NCBI GenBank assembly: GCA_020809705.1
Contig: CP085829.1
Span: 4,898,001-4,962,000, forward strand
Direction of reading: 5' to 3'
Source of the DNA: Calonectria ilicicola
Lineage: Eukaryota > Ascomycota > Sordariomycetes > Hypocreales > Nectriaceae
Length of the DNA stretch: 64,000 bases
The notes below the pieces were generated by a model. It was not told the DNA's origin and made no database searches. It saw only the letters and a program-made list of their open reading frames with translations. The position numbers and the translations under genes are program-made. Of this stretch, positions 36,132-47,640 are shown in pieces (within the stretch, counting starts at the first letter, position 1; every line of letters begins with the position of its first letter).

Positions 36132-37607
36132 CTATTCGGTGCGGAAAAGCGGGAGGTCTTCGTCTGGGTTGGAGTCTTCAAGAAGACTTTCGTAGACCTC
36201 ATTGGCAGAAGGACGCTCAGTAACTTCTTGGCTAGCCATGCGAGCTATGACAACGGACGTAGCGAGGTGGGTGGCGCCCTGGATTAGTGGAAGAACGACA
36301 CTAGAATGATTGCTAACTCGATGTCGAAAACCGTTGACATCTAGTAACTGCAATAGGGTTACAAAAACGGAATACATGTCCGTTTTACAAGACTGTCTTC
36401 CCAATTGGCTGAGTGCCATCTCGGGAGCCATGTAGGGCTCGGTACCCAGCTGGAATCGCCCTTGACCTCGACACACCGAACCGAAATCTGCAATCTGAAA
36501 AAGAAAATGCTCATCGGATGATCCTCGCTTAAATAAGAAATTCGAGGGTTTGACATCTCTATGAATCAGACCTTTGGATGCAAGGTATACGAATCCTTGC
36601 ACAACTTGGAATAGGAAAGATTTGCTTTGAAAATTGCTCAGAGCAAAATGGTTTGTGTGTGACAAAGACTCAACGTTTCCATCCATACGGATGGTAAAAA
36701 GTTCGAGATATTCGTAATTACACGTCCATCGGACATCGTAGAACCGCACAATGTGTTTCTTAAGTTTGTCAGCGGCATCGTGAAGTAAGGGAAGGATAAT
36801 ACATACGTGTTTGAGGGTAGGGAGGGTCTCCACCTCCCTTTTCATACATTCGAAAGCGTTGGTTTCGATTGGTGGCCTCTTCATACGCTTGATGACTAGT
36901 CTCAAACCACGGGATATTTCCGTGACGGCTACGATCTCTGTCGACGGCGTTTGGTCAAGAAATACTTCTTCGTTGTATCGCGTGACCTCACATCTACTTG
37001 CGAGGTGCATGCGAGTGGAGGGATAGTGCATTTCTCGATATGGCGTGTTAGGCCGAAGCGTCCGGTCAGTATCTTGGCTGTGTTTAAGGTCGGTGAATTT
37101 GTTTTCCAGTTCGTCAAAATGGGCCTCGTGCCAGACAACTCGAAATTCGGCCATGTCATTTAGCACGAGGGTGATGTTGATGTCAGGCTGCAGACGCAAT
37201 CGAGGATGTTCCCCTTCGGGCGCGTCAAAGGGGATTGCATCACGCTCAAGCCCGTCCCTGTCGTGGTAGCACTCAGTAGCTCCCGAAAGATAGTACTTGA
37301 CAAGTTGCATTCGTTTAGTGGTTGATTCCCACTCGAATCGACATTGGATTCTGGATAATGAAGCGGCGTCCCCGAGTGCGATGTGTCCACGTCGAGAAGG
37401 GTCACCTCGCCCTAGCGTAGCCAACGTTAGGGAGCCATTGGATTGACGAAGCCCAATTTCGATCCCAGTCAATGTTTTCGTATCATCTGATGGGTCGGTG
37501 AAAACGGAGACAAAATCCTCGCTAAGCGGCTCACGTAGGATGGCATAGGCTTCGGACGTCTGGGGAACCAGTGATAGAATGGTCAAGGGGCTAACGTTTC
37601 GATACAT
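36132..37607 (-). CDS. FHA-domain-containing serine/threonine protein kinase
   Basis: A single exon encodes 491 residues from ATG 37607; the frame is open for 81 codons further upstream but without an ATG that fits better. An FHA-like segment lies at about 45-165, with LGRGDPSRRGHIAL and SLSRIQCRFEW, where conserved Gly/Arg and Ser/Arg residues bind phosphothreonine in the family. The kinase domain (about 205-480) has the ATP-site lysine in LVIKRMK, catalytic loop HRDVKPSNFL (349-358), metal-binding DFG (about 374) and APE (about 394). The glycine-rich loop is not obvious. FHA plus kinase is the Rad53/Chk2 layout, but the kinase is diverged and this looks like one of the expanded fungal FHA-kinases rather than the checkpoint gene. 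Substrates unknown. Confidence 0.85.
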   Translation of the reverse strand: MYRNVSPLTILSLVPQTSEAYAILREPLSEDFVSVFTDPSDDTKTLTGIEIGLRQSNGSLTLATLGRGDPSRRGHIALGDAASLSRIQCRFEWESTTKRMQLVKYYLSGATECYHDRDGLERDAIPFDAPEGEHPRLRLQPDINITLVLNDMAEFRVVWHEAHFDELENKFTDLKHSQDTDRTLRPNTPYREMHYPSTRMHLASRCEVTRYNEEVFLDQTPSTEIVAVTEISRGLRLVIKRMKRPPIETNAFECMKREVETLPTLKHVCIILPLLHDAADKLKKHIVRFYDVRWTCNYEYLELFTIRMDGNVESLSHTNHFALSNFQSKSFLFQVVQGFVYLASKGLIHRDVKPSNFLFKRGSSDEHFLFQIADFGSVCRGQGRFQLGTEPYMAPEMALSQLGRQSCKTDMYSVFVTLLQLLDVNGFRHRVSNHSSVVLPLIQGATHLATSVVIARMASQEVTERPSANEVYESLLEDSNPDEDLPLFRTE

Positions 37608-38432
37608 GGATGAATGGATAGGTAGACGAGATATGTGAATTTTGGAGAAGATAAAAAAGAATGAGAAATTTTGATAAACGGTTGGTCGGTAGTATGAAAG
37701 TAACGAAGAACAAGAGGAAGAGAAGGTGCGGAAGGAGGGGAAGGAGGGAAAAAGAGAAGAGAGGCGGGAGACAAGGTTTGGAGCACAAGGTAATCCTGAC
37801 GGAACGAGCGCCCGGAAGTGAGCAAACTTGCAGGTTTGTTGAAGCTTCAATGCAGCTTGCCGGCACTAACAGCAGTTGATAGGCTCTCCTTCACTCTGTA
37901 AGTACGTTGCCTGCCTTCCCCTGTCAATTTTCAGACATAACTGCAAGTGGCTTGCGCTAGACTATCTACTATATCAGCTGAATTGCGTATTATCGACAAT
38001 TGTTGGGGTGGCTGAGCGGAATCAAAACGCCAGGTCGGCAAGAAGATGAGTTTTCATCCTCACCACCCAGGAATAGAATGGTTTGTGGCTAGAAATATCC
38101 CAATAATCACTGACCGAGACAGTTTCACGGGAAACTGGCCTCCGCGCCTTCAGCTTTTGCATCAAGAGACACCGAGGTGGGTGTGGCCGAGCGTGCCCCC
38201 TTTCGCTGGGAATCAATGATTACGACGGGAGGGATTTTAATCAAAAGGAATTTATTGGCCAAGACCCGCATGGAATGGTCCGGTCTTTGTTCTTGGCTGG
38301 CTTGATGAGTAAGTCTGTGACGCTGCCCGTACCCAGCCCCTTTGTTTTGGCGGGATCTTCTGCATCCATCTTCCTTCATCATTTTAAATCTCGCCAATTT
38401 GCTGTTTATATTGAAGAAAACTTCAGCCCACA
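37608..38432. promoter_or_regulatory. Divergent promoter region between the kinase and the 38433 gene
   Basis: 825 bp between the two divergent start codons. Nothing in it reads as a gene. Confidence 0.5.
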
Positions 38433-39872
38433 ATGTCCAGATGCTATTCACAAATAAGCACTGCCCTCGAAGTTAATGATCCACGTCAAGTTTTCGACTA
38501 TGAGGCTGTCATTAAGAAGCTGCAAATGCTTAAGGACAATCCTACACTGTTGGAAAAACAGAGACAGCGACTTCTAAAACCTTTTACTGGGTTCGTGAAA
38601 GTGCAAGGGAAGAAAAAACTTCTCTACCCCCCTGAACCGCCTCCGGATAGCATCTACAAGATCCCGAAGAAACAAAATGGGCCGGAGTTCTTTCTTTACG
38701 ACAAGCCTCCGGAACATCCTCACGAGGCGTCATTTCCACACTGGCAACTTAGAGCCCAACTTCATCGTGAGAGACGCCGTCTCCTCATTCAGTCAGCACA
38801 GCGGTCTTTTGGTCGTGCCGAAACGTTGCCGTGGGACGATAACTTGAGTCTGGGCCAAAATGCCGAAAGAAACCTCAGGGATCGCTGGAAAACCCAAGGC
38901 ATTTGGAAGGATGGTTGGTCCGATAGTGGTCCCGCTGCATTGGATGAGTGGGCACACAGGGATCAACTGAGATACAAAAAGGAGCCATTCACATATGCTC
39001 AACATGATGCATCACGCCCATATAACCAGTTTCTCTCTCAAATGACCTACGAGCGGCGTTGGATCGAGGATGAGATCAAGTTTCGGACACCCGGTGAAAT
39101 AATTGATGTGGGACGTGTAGCTTACCAGAGCGTCAAACTCCATTGGATTGAGAGTAACGTCTGGAACAAGAACTGGGGAGATTTCTTCCCTGGACTTACT
39201 TGGGTTTGCGAAGAGCCCGATGGTGAGGAAGATCATTACCGTTACTTCGATGAAGAAGCTCCGCTAAATAATGTCCGTGTTGGTGACTTATTCGATTCGA
39301 GCGCTGAATCGACTCCTCTCCCCCAAGAACATTCCTTTCCTGGCGTATGCTCTCCTCCTAGAAAACCACCGTCTTCGGCAAGCAACGCCATTGGTGAAAC
39401 GGATGGCCAAGACACAGAGATCCCAGATACTGGTCGTTCCAAGGTAAGAGGTGTAACCATTCAATGCTACCTTTTGCATTTGCTAATCTTTGACACAAAG
39501 CGCTGCCGCGGCGACGAAGACGAAAATGTTGAGCGAAAGCCAAAACAACAGAGAACTCCCGAGACCTCCCACTCCAACCGTTCCTCTGATCCATGACACA
39601 ATTCTGTTGGCGCAGCCCAAAGCGCCTCTGATTCGAAGCATTTGGCATTGCAGTCGGGCGAAACCTCGGTGTCGAAAGCGCCCCCCTGCGGAGAAATTCT
39701 CGCTGTTGGTCAACTTGACGGGGAAAACGCCAATCCTTCTCAGCCACCTCCGCGACGTAGCTCCAGGATAAAAGCCAAGAAGGAAGCCAATGAAGGCCTC
39801 CCGGATAACCAAACGCTTCCGAGTCCTTCAACGTCGCGATCGAAATCTTCGAAGAGCAAAAGGAAAAAATAA
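38433..39872 (+). CDS. Uncharacterised fungal protein; 3' end uncertain because of an in-frame TGA
   Basis: Exon 1 (38433-39443) is well supported, with start context CACAATGTCC. A 57-bp intron (39444-39500, GTAAGA, branch GCTAAT, CACAAAG) follows. Continuing in frame hits TGA at 39594, yet the same frame is open beyond it to 39872 and ends in a basic, Ser/Lys-rich tail with RRSSRIKAKK, SSKSKRKK. An alternative acceptor at 39519 gives a second good-looking frame, and a further intron 39580-39653 (GTTCCT...GCAG) would rejoin the tail, for 429 residues. The donor GTTCCT is poor. The protein has no domain I recognise; it is basic, with aromatic-rich motifs (HYRYFDEEAP, WNKNWGDFFPGLTW). The Lys-rich end suggests nuclear location (inference). 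It is divergent from the FHA kinase. Confidence 0.6.
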
Positions 39873-40506
39873 CTTGGCCTATCCTGCCTACCGTTTGACC
39901 TCTCCCCCTCGGGTACCCTCGGGCTTGCTGTTTCTTTCTTTTTATTTCCTTCTCTCTCCCGTTTTTTTTTTTCAACTTCTTCGTGGTCCTGTTCCTTTTA
40001 TCTTGTCACCATCGATCCTCTCTTTCTCTGTACTTATTTATACCCTTGCCATCCCTTAGTGGCGCTCGATTTTAATACAAGTGTTTTTGTTGCATTTCTT
40101 TAGCTTGTGGTGACGAGTACCTATTTGAAGGAAGATATGTGACATAAACACCTCTGTCCTCCGACAACTGACCAGAAGTGGGGGAATTGGGGACTAGAGC
40201 CGCAGAGACAATATCGTCAGATACTATCAACCCTTGATTTCACGGATACCAAGGTGATAAATCACACCAAAGATGTACGGAGAGAAATGTCAAATAGAAG
40301 CATAACTTGAATTCCTCAGCCTATGAAGTTTGAAGCAGAGATTGAGCCTAGTCTATCTATTCGTTCCGCAAATGTATTCCAACCATCATTCTGATTATAC
40401 ATATCCTTCATATATTTTCATCGCATAAAAAGCCCAGCACAGTTACCGTCATAATCGCTACCCAATATCCCAATAAACCGAAACACCTTGAACCAACCAT
40501 GCATGT
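39873..40506. other. Convergent intergenic region
   Basis: About 630 bp of 3' flanking sequence between the 38433 gene and the P450 reductase. T/C-rich at first, then A/T-rich. No gene. Confidence 0.45.
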
Positions 40507-42695
40507 TTAACCCCACACATCCTCCAGCCACTTGTTGCCCTTCTTGGCTGATTCGGCCCAGCTGCGAGCATCGGCCTCGCTCCAGTTGTTGTGCGCCTTC
40601 ATGGCGGCCTCGACAACCTTGCCAACCTCCCGGGCCATGGAGGCACGGCCACAAATGTACATGTTGGCACCGTTCTGGAGCAGCTCGCAGACGTCGCTCT
40701 TCATCTCAGCCACGCGATCCTGCACGTACTTCTTGGGCTGGTTGTCTGCTCTCGAAAAGGCGGGGACGATCTCCAGGGCGCCATCCAGAGCAGCGGCGGT
40801 TTCGGCAAGCTCGTGACGATAGAGGTAGTCCTCATCGGGGCGTCGGCATCCGAAGAACAGAATCATGCGGCCGACAGGCTTTCCGATGGCTTTGAGGCGG
40901 GCTCGCTCAAGGATGAAGCCGCGGAAAGGCGCCATGCCAGTGCCCGCGCCGATCATGATCAGCGGGGTGGCGCCCAGGGAAGGTAGCTTAAACTGGGATC
41001 GGCGGATGCAGGCATAGACCTTGCTGCCGTCCAGGGCATTTCCGGGCCCGGAGAGGGCGTACGATGGGAGAGCCTGGTTGGTGACGCCGTTAAGGCTGTT
41101 GGAGAGGGAGTAGAGGTAATTAGTGGTCACGCCACGAATCTCGGTTGAGGGGTTAGCGGCGAGGGGTGTGCTGTCGACACCGACCGTAATGGTAATCTTA
41201 CGGGCGGAGACGACGCTGGACGACGAGATGGAGTAGTAGCGCGGCTGCAGCGCTGGGAGAGTTTCGACTATGTAAGCGAGGGGCAGGTCCTTCCAGACGG
41301 CACCGGGAGCTACAAGGGCGAGCAAGCGGCCAAAGGTGACATGGTTGCTGGCGACGAAGGCGGCGTATCCGTTCTTGTCCTTGCCTAGTGACAGGAGGAG
41401 GTTTGCTGCATCCTGGCTGGGTGCGAACCGAGCCAGCTGGCCTACAATCTCACGAGAGACTGGGGCGCTGACCTCGAGGTAATGGCGGAACAAGGCCAGC
41501 AGCGTGGTGGGGCTGGGGATCTTGACCGCGGTTCCTTCTTCTAGAGATTGAACTAGCAGAGGCTTTTCGGCCCGGTCTTGGAGGCTAAGGGCTTGCAGTA
41601 GTAGCTGGACTTCCTGGTCTGGGTTTATGGGGTAGATGGCCAAGTGATCACCCGTCTTGTATGAGAGCTCGGGTGTGCTGGCAATGTCAAGCTCCATGTG
41701 GAGGCAATTTCTGTCTGGAGAGGTGTAGAGTTCCCTAGACTGCTGTACAGCCAAGGGACGGATGGCAGAGTATGCCTTGACCACTCTGGCAGGGCCACTG
41801 CGATGCTCCTTGGGCTCGCCATGGTTGAGGTCGATGATGTCTAACGATTCATCCTCGACAAGCTTGATACTGGGTGTGTAGGGAATGTCTTGCTCCTTGA
41901 AGCCGAGCTGGCTCATAAAGACCTCGTACAGGTCATCCTTCCAAGCGAGGAAGTCTTCTTCTGTACCGCCATTGGCATCGTTGGCCTTGCCAACAGGCAT
42001 CAGCCTCTGGGCGCCGGCCTTGTCAAGAGCCTCAACCACGACATCAATGACCCGGTTGTAGTATCTGTAGCTGGTGTTTCCCAGACCAAAGGCCATGTAG
42101 CGTAGGTTGGGGAGCTGGATGTCAAAGGGGCGTTTGTGAAGCCATTCCCAGAACCCTTGGGTGTTGTCGCTGGGGTCGCCCTCTCCGTATGTGGAGATGA
42201 CGAAGATGGCGAGCTTGGTCTGGGGAATAAGAGCAATAGTCTCAGAGTCGTAGTCGCACAGATCTGCGCACAACGTCTGGAGGCCGAAGCGGAGATGGCA
42301 CTCCTTGGCCAATCGGCCGGCGAATGTTTCTGCCGTGCCAGACTGGGAGCCCCAGAATATGACCACATCCTTGCCCTAAAAATAGAATGTTAGTACAAAG
42401 TAATTGGATGAGGGGCATCATATAGCTATTCTAATAGTTGGGGTAGCCGTACGGATTCTTCAAGCTTTTGGGCAATGTTGCGGGTTGCCTTTGCACCTGG
42501 ACCACCGCTCTTGGATTCCATTCGCTGGTACCAGACATGGTTATAGGGATCAGGCTTGTTCCAGGCAATGCCGTTGAGCATGTAGGCGGCTGAGGCGACA
42601 CCGACGGCAGCGAGAGCTACAACATCGGCCGTCGTCTGTGGCGGGCCCAACTGGGCCAGCTTGGAAACAGCTTCCGCAGCAAAAGTGTTGGCCAT
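40507..42695 (-). CDS. CPR: NADPH-cytochrome P450 reductase
   Basis: Exons are 42695-42453 and 42375-40507; the 77-bp intron (GTACGG...TTTTTAG, phase 0) joins EES to GKDVVIFW, the expected start of the FMN domain. The product is 703 residues, normal for the family. An N-terminal membrane anchor lies at about 23-46 (TADVVALAAVGVASAAYML). FMN binding: SQSGTAETFA and ISTYGEGDPSDN. FAD binding: PRYYSISSS and GVTTNYL. NADPH binding: GAGTGMAPFRGF and FFGCRRPDEDYLY. The C-terminus KWLEDVWG ends with the tryptophan that stacks on FAD. The enzyme passes electrons from NADPH to ER P450s. It lies head-to-head with a P450 gene. Many ascomycetes have more than one reductase, so it may be the housekeeping copy or a paralogue serving that P450; I cannot tell. 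Confidence 0.96.
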
Positions 42696-43663
42696 GGTTG
42701 CAAAAAAAAGAAGGCCTTGCAAGAAGAGAATGGAGTTTGTTGTTGTCTGGGTCAGCTCGAGGCCAAGGAGCAAGACGGGACTTGATATTTCATCTTGTCG
42801 GGGATCTTGCGCTGTGCAAACCCTTTTCTCCCTCCCTCCTTCCCTCCCCCACTACGGCTCCGAAGATGGAAAGTCGGTACTCGGAGGTGTCAGCCGAACA
42901 TTGGATTGGCTGAGAATGCGCAATCTAGATTCTGAATCCTTTTCTGATAGATCGTTTCGGTGGTGCCCTGGGCCCAGGCGCGTGGCACTCGGGCGATATT
43001 TCCGTCTTGACGCATCGTTTTAGGCAATTTTCCCAATTAGGACGTCCAGGACGGGAAATTTCCCCTCTCCCCCACACAGGCATTGTAGATGAACCAGCGC
43101 CGGCGCAGCCGCTCATGCCGGCTTAAACTACGCAGATTTGATGCGATCTGGGGCAGATGCGGGGGCGGGGAACCCACTCGCTCAGGGCTTTTGCCATGCT
43201 GTACGAGTGTGTGCGTGTGTGCGTGTGTGGACTGCCCCTCATATCGTCGCCTCCCTCCTTCGGGGACTAGTGGCTGTCACATCGTGAAGCCAGCTGACCA
43301 CCATGTTTTGACGTCTAGTGTCTGTCTGCTTCTGACTTCTGCGGGTTTGGCTTTTTTTTTTACTCTAATCCCACTTGCCCGATACGACTCGATGCGACTC
43401 GACACCATGCCTCGTCTGCTTTGGGGAATTCCCACTTTACAGCCCACGCGTAGCGGCGAACTTGGCACCCAGGAAAAGCCAATGCCCTAACAATTGTTGT
43501 CACTTTTCTCATCTTTTACAACATTAGTGATTGGAGGTTGACGCTACTGCTACATATGTGGGTGGGTGCGTGAATATAATTACGCGTTGAGCAACCGCCT
43601 TCTTTGTCCTCGCCCTTCTCCTTGCCCATCACCAACGATCATCTCCTTTCAAGCCTGCCAATC
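42696..43663. promoter_or_regulatory. Bidirectional promoter between the reductase and the P450
   Basis: 968 bp between divergent start codons. It contains a stretch of TGTGTG-type repeats near 43,205-43,230 and no open frame worth calling. A shared promoter would allow the electron donor and its P450 to be transcribed together (inference). Confidence 0.55.
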
Positions 43664-45244
43664 ATGTACGCAATAATCGTTGCCGCCGTCGCTGTGACGG
43701 CTTTCATCTCCTACTTTATCCTTTACCCGGTTGTTGAATATTTCCGCGACCCCAAGGGTCTGCGAAGGTATCCCAACTTCCACCCACTGGCTGGCATCAC
43801 CAATTGGCCATTTATGTGGGAGGCATGGAAGGGCTTCCGATCAAAGACGCTCTATGAGATGCACAAGACTCATCCTGTCATCCGTACCGGCCCCAACTCC
43901 CTGTCTTACGGCTCGCTCGATGCCATCAAGGACATTTACGGCCACGGCACCAAGTGCACCAAGGGCGAGTTCTATGAGACTCTTGCCGGAACCCACTTCC
44001 ACCTTGCCGATGTCGTCGACAAGCTCGACCACCAGCGCAAGCGCCGTGCTCTCTCTGCTGCCTATGCCCTCAAGAACCTCGAGAGCTGGGAGTTCAAGGT
44101 CGCTGACAAGACCGAGCGCTTCATCAAGGCTGCTGACAAGCACTGCACTCTTCCCCTGAAGAAGGGTTTCCGCCCCGAGCCTACCGACCTCACCTTTGAC
44201 TACCGTGCCTTCACCAACTTCTTCACTCTTGATGCCATTGCCGACATTGGTCTAAGCGAGCGTCTCGGCTTCCTCGATCAGGGCCACGATCGTGTCGTCG
44301 GCGAGCGAATGGATGGCACCCTGCACGAGGTCAACTACCGCGAGTGCCTCCACTCCACCGCCCGCGCCCAGTCTATCCTCGCCTGGACTGAGAATTGGTA
44401 TAACTTCAGCGTCGAGGCTTCCAAGTGGCTTTCCCCAAGCTTCCGCAAGTGGTGGGACCTCAACGAGGGCTGGAACGACATTGTCTACCACCGTGCTACC
44501 AAGCGTCTCAAGCGTTACGAGGCTGGTGAGCGTCTCCCCGATTTCTTCCAAGCCATCATGGACCACAACGATACCAACGACTCTGGAATCGAGTGGGGCG
44601 AGGTTGTTGCCGAAGTCAGCATCATGATGAACGCCGGATCTGACACTACTGCCATTGCCATGAACAATGTCATGTACTGGCTCCTGAAGAACCCTGCCTG
44701 CCTCGCCAAGCTCCGCGAAGAAGTCGATGCCGTTCTTGACGACGATGAGGTTATCGCCCCTTACGACAAGGTCAAGCATCTGCCCTACCTCCGTGCCTGT
44801 CTCGATGAGTCTCTCCGCATTACTCCCCCTACCACTTTCGGTCTACCTCGCCGCACTCCTCCCGAGGGCTCCAATGTCCTCGGCGACTTCATCCCCGGCG
44901 ACACCACCGTCTCCATCTCTGCCTACGTCGCCCACCGTGATCCCCAGGTCTTCCCCGAGCCCGAGTCCTACCTGCCCGACCGATGGCTGGGCGAGAAGGG
45001 CAAGGACCTGCAGCCTTACTTCATCAGCTTCAGCGCCGGCGCCCGAGGCTGCATTGGCCGCAACATCAGCTACCTCGAGCAGACTGTCCTTCTCGCCAGT
45101 GTCGTTCACCGATACGAGCTCGCCCTGGCCCACCCCGACTGGGAGCCTGAGAGGAGAGAGGCCATGAACTTGGCCCCTGGTCCCATGCCTGTCAAGATCT
45201 GGCTGAGGGATCTCGGCGTCTCCGAATTTGATGAAAAGCATTGA
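43664..45244 (+). CDS. Cytochrome P450 monooxygenase
   Basis: A single exon encodes 526 residues from the ATG at 43664 (the longer frame upstream has only a TTG). An N-terminal signal anchor (MYAIIVAAVAVTAFISYFIL) is followed by a basic/proline segment. Diagnostic motifs: I-helix NAGSDTTAIAM (about 323), ExxR as ESLR (382-385), PDRW in the meander, and heme loop FSAGARGCIGR with Cys463. The conserved block PPEGSNVLGDFIPGDTTVS resembles fungal enzymes annotated as benzoate 4-monooxygenase (CYP53-like and relatives), but the family number should come from alignment. It hydroxylates an unknown small substrate in the ER membrane, taking electrons from the adjacent reductase gene product or its homologue. 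No other pathway enzyme lies nearby. Codon use is strongly C-ending, unlike the A/T-rich DNA to its right. Confidence 0.95.
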   Translation: MYAIIVAAVAVTAFISYFILYPVVEYFRDPKGLRRYPNFHPLAGITNWPFMWEAWKGFRSKTLYEMHKTHPVIRTGPNSLSYGSLDAIKDIYGHGTKCTKGEFYETLAGTHFHLADVVDKLDHQRKRRALSAAYALKNLESWEFKVADKTERFIKAADKHCTLPLKKGFRPEPTDLTFDYRAFTNFFTLDAIADIGLSERLGFLDQGHDRVVGERMDGTLHEVNYRECLHSTARAQSILAWTENWYNFSVEASKWLSPSFRKWWDLNEGWNDIVYHRATKRLKRYEAGERLPDFFQAIMDHNDTNDSGIEWGEVVAEVSIMMNAGSDTTAIAMNNVMYWLLKNPACLAKLREEVDAVLDDDEVIAPYDKVKHLPYLRACLDESLRITPPTTFGLPRRTPPEGSNVLGDFIPGDTTVSISAYVAHRDPQVFPEPESYLPDRWLGEKGKDLQPYFISFSAGARGCIGRNISYLEQTVLLASVVHRYELALAHPDWEPERREAMNLAPGPMPVKIWLRDLGVSEFDEKH

Positions 45245-46055
45245 TAGGGAAAATTGACGAGAAATGAAGTGTTTGAGTATCTTTCCATTGTTCATTTGTT
45301 TTTTTTTTAAACTCTGCTTCTCTGTGAGACAGCAGGGTCCTGGAAAGGGAGGGGGGAACTTGAGGGAAGCGATTTTTTCATGTAGTGTTAGCATAGGTCC
45401 GGGATAGAAATGGTGTATGGATCAGGTTGCCAAGGGCTGGCAGCGATTAGTCATAAATTGAGCATTATTGTGAGTTTTAACTCCTCCTGCCTTTGACAAG
45501 TGAAGCAAATGATTGCTACGAGGTTGGAATAAAATGATTAAACACGATAAGAGGCCGTGAAAGACCAATTGTTTTCCATCGCATGCAATATCCACCTTCA
45601 TTTATTAGATATATTTTCTCAATCACATCAATTCTCGTGGCAATTGATGAATTAGTGCATCGAGAGGCCCTGAAAAAAGTGCATATCTAGTTTAGGGTAG
45701 TTGCAAGTCGAGGTTGAATTATTGCGACAGCATATAAAGGAGTTAGACGACATGGAAATAGTACGAAAATGAAAATGAAAACATATTAATATCATAAAAC
45801 TCTAATTAAGGAAAGTTTAATACTTGGTTCTAAGAATGTCGCGCTCGCGAACTGGGTGCAATGTTTGAAGTTCATCTCAATTCTCATACAATATTTGCCT
45901 CCATAAACACCTTAATAGGTCACAGCAATCATCACAATTTTCAGCTACATCGAAAGATCAATAATTTTTACCTAGGATTTTGCGATCAACTTTATCAAGG
46001 GTTCAACAAAAAGCCAAAGGCCATAGAGGGCCACAACCACAAGGAACAGTATTGC
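45245..46055. other. A/T-rich 3' flank of the P450 gene leading to the retroelement
   Basis: Composition falls steadily toward A/T. No gene. Unlike the element itself it keeps normal CA/TG content. Confidence 0.45.
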
Positions 46056-46060
46056 ATCAA
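46056..46060. repeat. Target-site duplication, left copy (ATCAA)
   Basis: ATCAA immediately precedes the left LTR and is repeated exactly after the right LTR at 53802-53806. Confidence 0.9.
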
Positions 46061-46223
46061 TGATACGGTAGGATTAGAACAGTAGGGGTCTTAATGATAT
46101 GTAGTAGGAAGGTTAATGTCTTCTTCTCTATCTACCCTAGTAACGGGCTTATATATGCCTTCTAAGGGTGTTTAAGGTATATACTTATAGGGTTCTATAT
46201 GTGTTGATATTATTTCTATATTA
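46061..46223. repeat. Left LTR (the element's 3' LTR)
   Basis: 163 bp. Aligns without gaps to 53639-53801. Its outer half keeps G and C (starts TGATACGG), while the inner half has C-to-T changes relative to the other LTR. Confidence 0.95.
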
Positions 46224-47375
46224 TATTCTAGTGTATTTAAGAAATTATTTATTATCTTTAGTAATTGGAATATTATATATATCTTCTTATTTTAAACCTT
46301 TATATTTTATATAATTTTTTCTTTTAATTTATTTAAATAGTAATCTTATTCTTAGGGGTTGCTCTTTAGGTCTTTTTATAAGGGGATTTAGGCTAGATTT
46401 TAAATTAATAATTAGTAAAGAAGTCTTATATAATTATCTTAATTATTACTTGGGAGGATCTAGGCCTATATTATTCTTCTATTGGTCTAGTTTAAGATAT
46501 TTATAAGGTCTTTTAGATTATTATTTTAGTAGTAAGATAGTTTTATTTTCTAGTGATTTTTTTAGGTTAGGAGTAGTGATAGAGGCTTTAGCCTATTTCT
46601 TATTATGATCTTAAAGTTATTAGGCTAGTTAAAGGATATTACTTTTAGGAGCTTGCTAATATTAAAATTCTATAATTAGATTTAGATTAATATTCTCTAT
46701 TTAGATCTATATAGCCTAATAGTACCTATAATCTTTTTAATTTATTTAATATTTTTTTATAATTATTAGATTATATTTATTAATATATTAATTTTTTTAA
46801 TTAAGGATTTTATTTATTTTATATTAATTAGTTTTATTATTTTTAAAAATTAGTTTAGATTTTTTTAATTAGAAGTTATTAATATAGGCTAATATAAACT
46901 ATTAGTATAAGATTATTAAATATATCTTTATATTATTTAGTAAATCTAGCTTATATATTAGATTATTAATTATTCTTTTGATTATAAATGGGCCTAATTG
47001 TTATTATAATTATTTATATAGTGGCTTATTTAGTAAATAGTATTTATAATATAGTTATAAGTAGATCTTATTATTAACCTTAAGTTGGATTAATTGATGC
47101 TTAGTATTATACTACCTCTTTACCTTAGTTATTATAAAATCTATAGTTAATTATACTTTCTTTTAAATAGCTTCTTTTAGGAATAATAGGTTTATATTTT
47201 TTTATTATTAATTATATTAATTTTATTAAGCCTTAGAGAGTGATCTTATAAATGAATTTATATATAAAGGCTTTAATTATAGTATTAAATATTTTATTTA
47301 AGTTCTACTATAATATAAGTAGAATATATAACCAATCTCCTATTAAATACTTTATATAATAAAAGTATATTATTA

Positions 47376-47640
47376 TTTTAATTATTTAATTATATCTTTT
47401 TACTAATCTATCAGCCTATAGATAGTATATTATTATTATTACTATCTTTGTTCTAAAACTTATCTATAGATCTCTTTAGAATTTTAAGTTAAATTTGCTA
47501 TTATAATCTAAAATAATAACTTTTAGTATACCTTAGTTAAAGAGTATAAGCTATTAAGCTAGTATAGTTGCTTACTTTTTGCCTATATATTTAATAAATC
47601 CCAAGATTAATAAGCATTTTTTACTTATTATATAAATAAT
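47376..47640 (-). pseudogene. Integrase core relic of the retroelement
   Basis: One minus frame reads GILKVIILDYNSKF, then IVIIIIYYL and ADRLVKRYN, with stops in between. Spacing and residues match the integrase stretch GLPxxIxSDRGxQF ... STAYHPQTDGQTERxN after C-to-T and G-to-A changes. Confidence 0.75.

Noticed and set aside
37995..38080. tRNA-like stretch beginning GGTGGCTGAGCGG
   Set aside because: It resembles a class II tRNA start, but there is no TTCGA-type T loop, no matching acceptor stem and no plausible anticodon arm.
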